Shown here in pieces: positions 1 through 5,078 of a stretch of DNA of 5,624 bases. Numbering within the stretch: the first letter of the stretch is position 1; each line of letters opens with the position of its first letter. The DNA comes from Globobulimina sp. Taxonomy: Eukaryota; Foraminifera; Rotaliida. The DNA is taken from contig PIVH01000486.1 in the NCBI GenBank assembly GCA_003354225.1, positions 1 to 5,624 on the forward strand, written 5' to 3'. A program made the position numbers and the translations under genes. Under the pieces are notes generated by a model. It searched no databases. It was not told the DNA's origin and was given only the letters and a program-made list of their open reading frames with translations.

Positions 1-1695
1 AAACTATTTGTCAATGGAAGCTATGTAGATAGTGTAGATGGAGCAAGCATGGAATCATTAGACCCACGCGATGGCTCCGTAATTTGTAATGTGAGTGCAG
101 CACAAACAGCTGATGTCGATATCGCAGTAAAAGCGGCTAAAGACGCCTTTGACTCTGGAATATGGTCAGCCAGATCCGGTTTTTATCGCAGTAAAATATT
201 AAATAAGTGGGCAGATTTAATTGAAGAAAACACAGAATATTTAGCCAGATTAGAGACTTGGGACAATGGTAAACCATTAACATTCAGTAAATTAGATTTA
301 TATTTATGTGTACAATATATTCGATATTTTGCGGGCTGGGCGGATAAAATCCAGGGCAAAACCGTGCAGAATGACGATGTATTGGGCAAATATTTTAGTT
401 ATACCTTACATGAACCAAAAGGAGTGATTGCGTCCATCACACCTTGGAATTTCCCATTATTAATGTTTGTATGGCAGGCTGCGCCGGCATTGGCCTGTGG
501 TAATTCCATAGTGGCCAAAGTGGCGGAAACTACGCCATTAACGGCATTGTTTAATGCAAAATTAATGTCTGAAGCTGGTATGTTATCTTTATAGTTTATA
601 CAATGTACATGTACATAATTTTAATTGTGTCACTGCGTGGTAACATAATTTTAATTGTGTCACTGCGTGGTAACATAATTTTAATTGTGTCCTCATAATT
701 TTTGCCAAAAATCATTATATTTTGCATGAATCATTTTGTTTTTTACGGATTTTGGTTTGAAAGCCGATTTTTGTTGATTTGCGTTTTGTAAATTAACGTA
801 TTAATAAAAAACAATGAATATAATAGGAGTGCCGGATGGTATGGTAAATATAATCCCCGGATTAGGTCCCATCGCAGGTCGTGCCTTAGCCGCTCATCCG
901 GATGTAAACAAAGTGTCGTTTACCGGCAGTGGTCCAACCGGCAGAGAAATAATGCGTTCCGCCGCTGAGAATTTAACCTCTGTTTGTTTAGAATTAGGCG
1001 GTAAATCTCCCGCAATTATATGTGATGATGCTGATATTGATAATGCAGTGCAACAAATGCAAGTTGGCTTGGTTTTAAATCAAGGACAATGCTGTGTGGC
1101 TGCATCGAGAATATATTGTCAGGAAAAAATCTATGATGAATTTGTGGAGAAAACTGTTGCCGAAACCGAGAAGAGAAAAATAGGCGACCCCTTCCTCGAA
1201 GTGGACCAAGGGCCACAACAAAATAAACGACAATTCGAGAAAGTGTTGTCGTATTTAGATGAAGGTAAAAAATCTGGTGCAAAATTGTTGCATGGAGGTA
1301 ATCGGATTGGTGATGAAGGATATTATGTGGAATCGACCATATTTGGCGATGTTACGGATGAAATGAGTATAGCGAGAGATGAGATATTTGGGCCGGTAAT
1401 GCAAGTTATGAAGTTTTCAGAGATCGATGAGGTTGTCCAACGAGCCAATAATACGACGTATGGCTTAGCCGCCGGTGTGTTTAGTGAGAGCATTAATACT
1501 TGCAATCGGCTGTCGCGTTCATTAAAAGCTGGTACAGTGTGGGTTAATTGTTATGATGTATTTGATGCATCGACGCCATTTGGTGGTTATAAGCAATCGG
1601 GTTTTGGTCGGATTAAAGGTGAGTATGCATTGGAGAATTTTACGAATGTTAAAGCAGTCACTCAATTGTTACCAAATGATGGTGGATGGTATTAA
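1..1695 (+). CDS. Aldehyde dehydrogenase, class 1/2 type, 5'-truncated, two exons in window
   Basis: NAD(P)-dependent oxidation of an aldehyde to a carboxylic acid. Exons are <1-577 and 827-1695, giving 481 residues in the window. The reading frame is open from base 1 (KLFVNGSYVDS, a typical ALDH N-terminal strand), so the ATG at 49 is internal and roughly 15-20 residues lie off the left edge. Counting from the first residue seen, TPWNFP carries the oxyanion Asn (150), KVAE the cofactor lysine (173), FTGSGPTG the Rossmann turn, ELGGKSP the general-base Glu (248), NQGQCC the nucleophile Cys (282, second of the pair), EIFGPV the ribose-binding Glu (378), and PFGGYKQSG lies near the end. All catalytic residues are present. 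KVAE replaces the usual KPAE. Phrases such as DQGPQ and EIFGPVMQVMKF are closest to the ALDH1/ALDH2 group. No organelle targeting can be judged without the true N-terminus. The neighbour downstream is convergent. Confidence 0.97.
578..826 (+). other. Spliceosomal intron in the aldehyde dehydrogenase gene (249 bp, phase 1)
   Basis: The donor is G|GTATGT at 577/578 and the acceptor is AATAG|GA at 826/827. Joining the exons gives EAGVPDGMVNIIPG, which restores the conserved ALDH segment exactly. Read through instead, the frame hits a stop at 592-594. The 3' end is A/T-rich with no clear pyrimidine tract. The intron is markedly more AT-rich than the exons and contains the tandem repeat at 614-691. 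The ATG at 814 that seems to open the second exon's reading frame lies inside the intron. Confidence 0.93.
614..691. repeat. 30-bp tandem direct repeat, about 2.6 copies, inside an intron
   Basis: Units run 614-643 and 644-673, followed by an 18-base partial copy at 674-691. The unit starts CATAATTTTAATTGTGTCAC and ends TGCGTGGTAA. The two full copies are identical by eye, which suggests a recent duplication or continued homogenisation. The GC-richer CACTGCGTGG core stands out in the AT-rich intron. I see no other copy in the window. Confidence 0.93.
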
Positions 1696-2048
1696 AGAGC
1701 TCTAAACTGTAAATTAACTTTAATTTTATTTACTTTAGAAATTGTACAGTATACATTATCCTTGCACTGCATGTAAGTCTCCAAACACGCTAAGTATATG
1801 AATATATTCTTTGTAAAAAAACACATTTTCCTGGCAAATATTTTCTTACTAAATCTGAAAGAACATGAAATAATACGTTAAGCCATTGTATCGTGTAATT
1901 TTTTTGGATAGTACAGATACACAAAACACAGATACAAACATGTACAACAAGTATATACACATATATAAAAATAACGAGTGCAGATCTGAAACGAAAGAAT
2001 AAAATATGAAGTAAAATTAAACTGTTAATGTAGATTATGTCCAACTGT
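1696..2048. other. Convergent intergenic region, probably both 3' UTRs
   Basis: This 353-bp AT-rich stretch lies between two stop codons that face each other. It should hold the 3' ends of the aldehyde dehydrogenase and SAM-protein transcripts. A TTAGAAATTGT...GTATACA element sits at 1735-1755, about 40 bases after the aldehyde dehydrogenase stop. The region also holds TGTACA at 1941-1946 and an AATAAA at 1998-2003 on the + strand, which is rather far (about 300 bases) from that stop. I see no RNA gene. A hydrophobic 84-codon frame on the minus strand (1790-2044) has no domain and is not annotated. Confidence 0.6.
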
Positions 2049-3257
2049 TCAATGACCTTCGTTAGAAAACTGTACTGGTACTGGTTGTTTGTCCACTGAT
2101 AATATGAGCTTTTGAATTTGATAAAACAATGACTGTATATCCATCATATTTTTAATTCCGAGTTTAAACAAACAGCCCAATGTAACACCATGCAAACACT
2201 GACCATTCAAACCCTGAGCATATGCGAGTGGAATAAGTATGTCCTTATATTTCAAATATCTGCCGTTTTCCAAATTAAATATCCAAACAAGAACATCATC
2301 CGTAGCCCATCCAAAATAATTATCGTATGTGCCTTCATTTACTTTTTCATGCTTCAACTTAGCAAATTTAACCAACAAATTATTATATCTCCACTGAATT
2401 TGCGCATTTTCGTTCTTTAACTGATAATTCTGAGACGCCATCGAGCTGTTCAATTGTTGATATTTGTTAATCTGTGCTGCAAACTGTATCCGCTGTTGAT
2501 GTAATTGTCTGGCTAACGTTTCCAATTTACTTTTATACATTTCATCTTCGGCAGATTGCTTTTCATCAAAAACGTCTTGATATCGAGTTACAGAATGCGC
2601 TCGATCTGGATACCATTTATCGAATTTAAAACTGACCCCTCTAAATGTGATTGTTTTTGTTTTAATTTGCTTTGCTTGGATCAATTCGTCAAATTCAACA
2701 ATGCAAAGAATAGTGGCATTTAATTGTTTAATGGCTCCGGTTTTGGCAGCCATCCAACTTTCAACTTTGAGTGATTTGCACAGACTGCTTATTGAGAGAT
2801 AGACCCACAGTTTGAAGCGTTTATGGTCAATACACAAATTGATGTTCAACACGAAGACTTTGTAGGACTTAGTGTTGTGCTGATAACTGTAGTAAGCTCT
2901 GACAATACGACCAACAGATTTAAGTTGATTTGAGTTGCATTGGAATACAAAGTGTTCAATCAATACTTTATTTGTTGCTGTTTTATCCACTGTGAATGTC
3001 GCGACTCTGTATCTATTTGGTAACCAAATATCACGAATCTTACGTTTGTCTCCAAAAGCAATTTGGCATAATTCATTGGATAATTCGCGTTCGTTATTAG
3101 GCCAATTCGTGTTTGGCAATATTGTAAATTCATAGTGTTTGGATTTATCATGCGGTCTGGTTGGGATTTGCTCGATTAGCATGTGATAATCTATTGGTGG
3201 CAACGGAGGGGATCTTCGTGGAAAGTTCAACGGAGGTGATTTTCGTCGAGTGCGCAT
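2049..3257 (-). CDS. Coiled-coil and C-terminal SAM-domain protein (402 aa)
   Basis: Probable adaptor or scaffold protein of unknown pathway. The first 22 residues are basic and proline-rich, with a near-duplicated 9-residue unit (KSPPL, then RSPPLPP). Residues of about 25-230 match no domain I recognise. Residues of about 231-303 are rich in Q, E, K and L with heptad-like spacing and very likely form a coiled coil. Residues of about 317-386 fit a SAM domain: WATDDVLVWIFNL, then Y..YKDIL, GLNGQCL, LFKLGI and a final helix ending YQIQKLI. SAM domains usually mediate protein-protein, sometimes RNA, contacts. The start chosen is ATG 3257-3255. The frame stays open to an ATG at 3392, but that would add 45 hydrophobic residues antisense to the start of the + strand neighbour. 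No intron is needed. A 75-bp in-frame intron (3261-3335) feeding an upstream exon is possible but has a pyrimidine-rich acceptor unlike the two clear introns here. The gene is divergent from the SnoaL-like gene. Confidence 0.78.
   Translation of the reverse strand: MRTRRKSPPLNFPRRSPPLPPIDYHMLIEQIPTRPHDKSKHYEFTILPNTNWPNNERELSNELCQIAFGDKRKIRDIWLPNRYRVATFTVDKTATNKVLIEHFVFQCNSNQLKSVGRIVRAYYSYQHNTKSYKVFVLNINLCIDHKRFKLWVYLSISSLCKSLKVESWMAAKTGAIKQLNATILCIVEFDELIQAKQIKTKTITFRGVSFKFDKWYPDRAHSVTRYQDVFDEKQSAEDEMYKSKLETLARQLHQQRIQFAAQINKYQQLNSSMASQNYQLKNENAQIQWRYNNLLVKFAKLKHEKVNEGTYDNYFGWATDDVLVWIFNLENGRYLKYKDILIPLAYAQGLNGQCLHGVTLGCLFKLGIKNMMDIQSLFYQIQKLILSVDKQPVPVQFSNEGH
3201..3254 (-). repeat. 27-bp tandem duplication encoding (K/R)SPPL repeats
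   Basis: On the + strand, units 3201-3227 and 3228-3254 both begin CAACGGAGG and match at about 17 of the first 20 bases, then diverge. In the encoded protein this gives a 9-residue repeat (residues 5-10 and 14-19 aligned), each with a basic pair before SPPL. The second unit continues to PPLPP, a PxxP-type sequence of the kind SH3 domains bind. Binding is an inference. Confidence 0.7.
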
Positions 3258-3295
3258 GTTCTGAAAGCTAAAAACTACACTGAAAAGATAGAGCA
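3258..3295. promoter_or_regulatory. Very short divergent gap, presumed bidirectional promoter
   Basis: Only 38 bases separate the chosen ATG of the minus-strand SAM protein (3257) from the first in-frame ATG of the plus-strand SnoaL-like gene (3296). An in-frame TGA at 3281-3283 prevents the + frame from starting earlier. If the + gene instead starts at the ATG at 3341 or 3347, the gap grows to 83 or 89 bases. No TATA-like box is obvious. The minus strand shows two pyrimidine-rich AG sites here (CTTTTCAG and TAGCTTTCAG) that could be mistaken for splice acceptors. Confidence 0.4.
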
Positions 3296-3865
3296 ATGTC
3301 GTGCATTGTATTATACACTTTGTTCGGGTTGATACCAGCAATGAATATGCAAGAACCATCTTGTGGTTCAGCAGAGATACCATTGAATACATTGGTTGAA
3401 TCAGAAAGAATAAAGAATATAATCAGAGGATGGTGGTGGTCCTATGTTGATGTTATTAAAGGAGATATCACCAAACAAGATTTCAACGATAATTTAAGAC
3501 GTGTATGGAACAGTGATTGTGTCCTTGAAGAACCGGATGTATTTCAGTATAATAATATGGATGAAATGCTAAATGGGAGAATTGATGATGGAAATAATAT
3601 GGAATTACCATCAGTTGTCGATGGCCTATTGGACTTTGACATTAATAAACTAATTTTAGGGGATATGTATGTTGAGTTTATGACTAATTCTAAAGCAAAA
3701 GTACGTGCATTTAAAACATTGTTGCATCATAACAAACAACTTATTAATTATAATTATGACACATGGATATTAGAAAAAGATGAGTCAAAATCATGGAAAA
3801 TTAAACGATTAACAATTGATTTAGATACTTTCGATATCGACATCACATACGATACTAATCAATAA
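3296..3865 (+). CDS. SnoaL/NTF2-like fold protein (189 aa), function unknown
   Basis: Residues of about 33-180 fit the small alpha-plus-beta barrel of SnoaL-like (NTF2 superfamily) proteins. An N-terminal helix with ESERIKNIIRGWWWSYVDVIKGD is followed by a strand ending WNSDCVLEE, short helices (NNMDEMLNGRID), then long strands with DMYVEFMTNSKAKVRAFKTL and a last pair shaped like YDTWILEKDESKSWKIKRL. The Y.D.W...D...W+IKR pattern is typical of the family. Members range from polyketide cyclases and ring-hydroxylase small subunits to non-enzymatic binding domains, so no reaction can be assigned. The first 15 residues (CIVLYTLFGLIPA core) are hydrophobic but lack the basic start of a good signal peptide. 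Starts at Met16 (3341) or Met18 (3347) are equally plausible and would remove them. No intron is needed. The gene is divergent from the SAM protein and convergent with riboflavin kinase. Confidence 0.72.
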   Translation: MSCIVLYTLFGLIPAMNMQEPSCGSAEIPLNTLVESERIKNIIRGWWWSYVDVIKGDITKQDFNDNLRRVWNSDCVLEEPDVFQYNNMDEMLNGRIDDGNNMELPSVVDGLLDFDINKLILGDMYVEFMTNSKAKVRAFKTLLHHNKQLINYNYDTWILEKDESKSWKIKRLTIDLDTFDIDITYDTNQ

Positions 3866-3907
3866 TGCATATTAATATACCTTTAAAAATGATTGCGATT
3901 ATTTCCG

Positions 3908-3922
3908 AATTCTGATAGAATT
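3908..3922. repeat. Inverted repeat, 6-bp arms, 3-base loop
   Basis: AATTCT-GAT-AGAATT is perfectly self-complementary across a GAT spacer. It is the first of three adjacent inverted repeats downstream of the SnoaL-like gene. Confidence 0.75.
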
Positions 3923-3930
3923 AGAATTTG

Positions 3931-3945
3931 TGTATACTGTATACA
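3931..3945. repeat. 15-base palindrome TGTATAC-T-GTATACA
   Basis: The two 7-base arms are exact reverse complements around a single central T, so the element reads nearly the same on both strands. Its left flank TTAGAATTTGT (3921-3931) resembles the sequence downstream of the aldehyde dehydrogenase gene at 1735-1755. Confidence 0.75.
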
Positions 3946-3953
3946 AGTAATAC

Positions 3954-3984
3954 AACATAAAAGCTAGACCGGTGGTTTTATGTT
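3954..3984. repeat. Hairpin with 9-bp perfect stem and 13-base loop
   Basis: AACATAAAA (3954-3962) pairs perfectly with TTTTATGTT (3976-3984). The loop contains the palindrome ACCGGT. A competing hairpin overlaps it: GTGGT (3972-3976) with ACCAC (3987-3991), followed at once by six T. The two cannot form together. In RNA this could be a 3'-end structure for either convergent gene, but the role is unknown. Confidence 0.75.
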
Positions 3985-4060
3985 CTACCACTTTTTTCAT
4001 TGAATTGAAGTTAGATAAACGCCTACAATATCGGATAAGAAGTGTACAAACACAATGCAA

Positions 4061-4753
4061 TTAGAGTGAAGATTTTGGTTCAATTTCAAAATTTATTGCG
4101 TGTGTCGATTCTTTGGTGTCACTTTCGTCATTTTTGTTTTCGTTGTTGTCGTCGTCATCATCATCATCACTAGTCTCCAATGCAATTTCTTTTGTCATGA
4201 AATAGTCGTTTATGTAATTTGAATGTGGCTCTTTGTCTAAACATTGAGCTCCAAAGCTTATATCCGTATCAATTGCTTTTATCAAATCATCCAATGAGTC
4301 GAATGCTAACTGAGGTCGTATAAATCCCGTAATAATAACTCTTAATTGTGCCGCATAAAAATCGTTTTCAAATGTATGCAGTAAATGTGATTCCTATTTA
4401 TATATTATATTTTTATTTTATTTCATATTTATTATGTATTAGACACACATAACGACTGTAATATTTTCATTACCAAAATGAGGGTTTGTACCAATGCTTA
4501 ATACATTTTTATAAATATTCCCGTTGCCTACACGTGCAAATCCAATGTAGACGCCTTGGTTTAGTTTTGCTTTTACTATTTCATTTAACTGATTTGGAAA
4601 TGCTGATGGATCTAAATTTGCAGTTTTACATCCCATTTCTCGACCTCTTTGATGTCCTCTAACAACAGAACCTTGCAATCTAAAAGGTCCAATCGGTTCT
4701 ATTTTTTTCCACCACATTTCAGATAACTTTTTGAAGCCAACACTCGCTGACAT
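4061..4753 (-). CDS. RFK: Riboflavin kinase (ATP:riboflavin 5'-phosphotransferase), two exons
   Basis: Phosphorylates riboflavin to FMN, the first step towards FMN and FAD. Exon 1 is 4753-4454 and exon 2 is 4393-4061, giving 210 residues. The single-domain kinase barrel covers residues of about 20-150: GPFRLQGSVVRG, then GREMGCKTANL with the Thr44 and Asn46 that bind metal and nucleotide, GVYIGFARV, SIGTNPHFG, and after the intron ESHLLHTFENDFY with the catalytic base Glu101, then GFIRP and FDSLDDLIKAIDTDI. The usual PTAN reads KTAN, so the proline is replaced by lysine. There is no FAD synthetase or HAD phosphatase domain, so it is a stand-alone eukaryotic-type enzyme. The family is usually near 150-160 aa. 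The excess is a C-terminal acidic tail with seven Asp in a row. The start at 4753 is the first ATG of the frame; Met13 is an alternative. Confidence 0.94.
4142..4168 (-). repeat. Trinucleotide repeat encoding DDDDDDDNN in riboflavin kinase tail
   Basis: Read on the minus strand, four GAT then three GAC codons encode seven Asp, followed by two AAC for Asn. The mixed codons suggest an old or interrupted microsatellite that could vary in length among strains. It lies in a low-complexity acidic tail outside the catalytic domain. Confidence 0.8.
4394..4453 (-). other. 60-bp spliceosomal intron in the riboflavin kinase gene (phase 0)
   Basis: On the minus strand the donor is GTC|GTTATG (4454/4453) and the acceptor is AAATAG|GAA (4394/4393). 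Splicing joins NITV to ESHLLH and keeps nine residues between the NP pair and the catalytic Glu, the spacing I recall for animal riboflavin kinase. An alternative donor three bases earlier would drop one valine. If retained, the frame ends four codons later (VMCV, stop). The intron is extremely A/T-rich and lacks a pyrimidine tract. Confidence 0.88.
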
Positions 4754-4925
4754 GATGTGATATAAAGATGAAAAGTTTAAAGTTGTAATAAATGTTTTCT
4801 ACATCATCACACAAAGAAACTAAACATAAAATAATATAATTTATGTAAAGATTGTACATGTTACTCCTTAATATTGCATATAAATGTCACTTACATTGTT
4901 AATCCATTATTTTAGTTAGCATGCA

Positions 4926-4941
4926 CCGAAAACTTTTTCGG
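4926..4941. repeat. Short palindrome CCGAAAA-CT-TTTTCGG
   Basis: The 7-base arms are exact reverse complements around a CT spacer, with GC ends standing out in AT-rich DNA. It lies about 140 bases upstream of the G-alpha start, so it may be a dimeric factor site or a 5' UTR hairpin. Confidence 0.65.
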
Positions 4942-4955
4942 AACTAAGTAAATAC

Positions 4956-4970
4956 AAAATCTTAGATTTT
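4956..4970. repeat. Short palindrome AAAATC-TTA-GATTTT
   Basis: The 6-base arms are exact reverse complements across TTA. It lies 14 bases after the preceding palindrome, upstream of the G-alpha gene. In AT-rich sequence this one could be chance. Confidence 0.5.
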
Positions 4971-5078
4971 GAGAATCCTTTCGTTGTAACATAGAATTTC
5001 AAGATCGATAATTTAGAAATCAAGGAAGATTCGCAAGACAATCAGCTTTACCCAGAAGAAACAGCAGGTTGCTGCAAG

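Larger units (their letters stand above)
3866..4060. other. Convergent intergenic region with clustered inverted repeats
   Basis: This is the 195-bp gap between the SnoaL-like stop and the riboflavin kinase stop, so it holds both 3' ends. No protein is encoded here. It contains three successive inverted repeats between 3908 and 3984, annotated separately, then a T6 run at 3992-3997 and TGTACA at 4043-4048, which lies 12 bases past the riboflavin kinase stop on its strand. No AATAAA occurs close downstream of either gene. Confidence 0.6.
4754..5078. promoter_or_regulatory. Divergent intergenic region between riboflavin kinase and G-alpha genes
   Basis: This 325-bp AT-rich gap should hold promoters and 5' UTRs of both genes. 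It contains TGTACA (4853-4858) and two near-perfect palindromes at 4926-4941 and 4956-4970. A frame joined to the G-alpha gene is open without any ATG from 4995, just after an in-frame stop at 4992-4994. A short frame from the ATG at 4921 stops after eight codons, so it would be at most an upstream ORF. No core promoter element can be assigned with confidence. Confidence 0.5.

Noticed and set aside
49-51. ATG at 49 as the start of the aldehyde dehydrogenase
   Set aside because: The frame is open to the left edge and encodes the conserved KLFVNGSYVDS strand, so the true start lies outside the window.
183-389. Minus-strand frames antisense to the aldehyde dehydrogenase exons (also near 1016-1282 and 1323-1505)
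   Set aside because: They are shadows of a strongly conserved coding sequence on the other strand.
814-826. ATG at 814 as the start of a separate second aldehyde dehydrogenase gene
   Set aside because: The first codons are intronic. Splicing 577 to 827 restores the conserved EAGVPDGMVNIIPG exactly, so this is one gene with an intron, not two genes or a pseudogene.
1790-2044. 84-codon hydrophobic frame on the minus strand just downstream of the SAM-protein gene
   Set aside because: It is low-complexity, made of AT-rich intergenic sequence between convergent stops, has no domain, and its composition matches chance translation of T-rich DNA.
2190-2420. 76-codon + strand frame inside the SAM-domain gene
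   Set aside because: It is antisense to the well-supported SAM domain and coiled coil and shows no domain.
2935-3135. 66-codon + strand frame, and a similar-sized frame in another minus phase, in the SAM-protein gene
   Set aside because: Both overlap the long 402-codon frame and have no recognisable protein features.
3258-3392. 45-residue N-terminal extension of the SAM protein
   Set aside because: It is hydrophobic, lies mostly antisense to the start of the SnoaL-like gene, and the basic, proline-rich sequence begins exactly at the inner ATG. Not fully excluded.
3954-3997. Possible tRNA or Pol III gene suggested by the hairpins, a GTGGTAGAAC string on the minus strand and a T6 run
   Set aside because: No cloverleaf can be drawn: there is no B-box-like T-arm and no acceptor stem at the right spacing.
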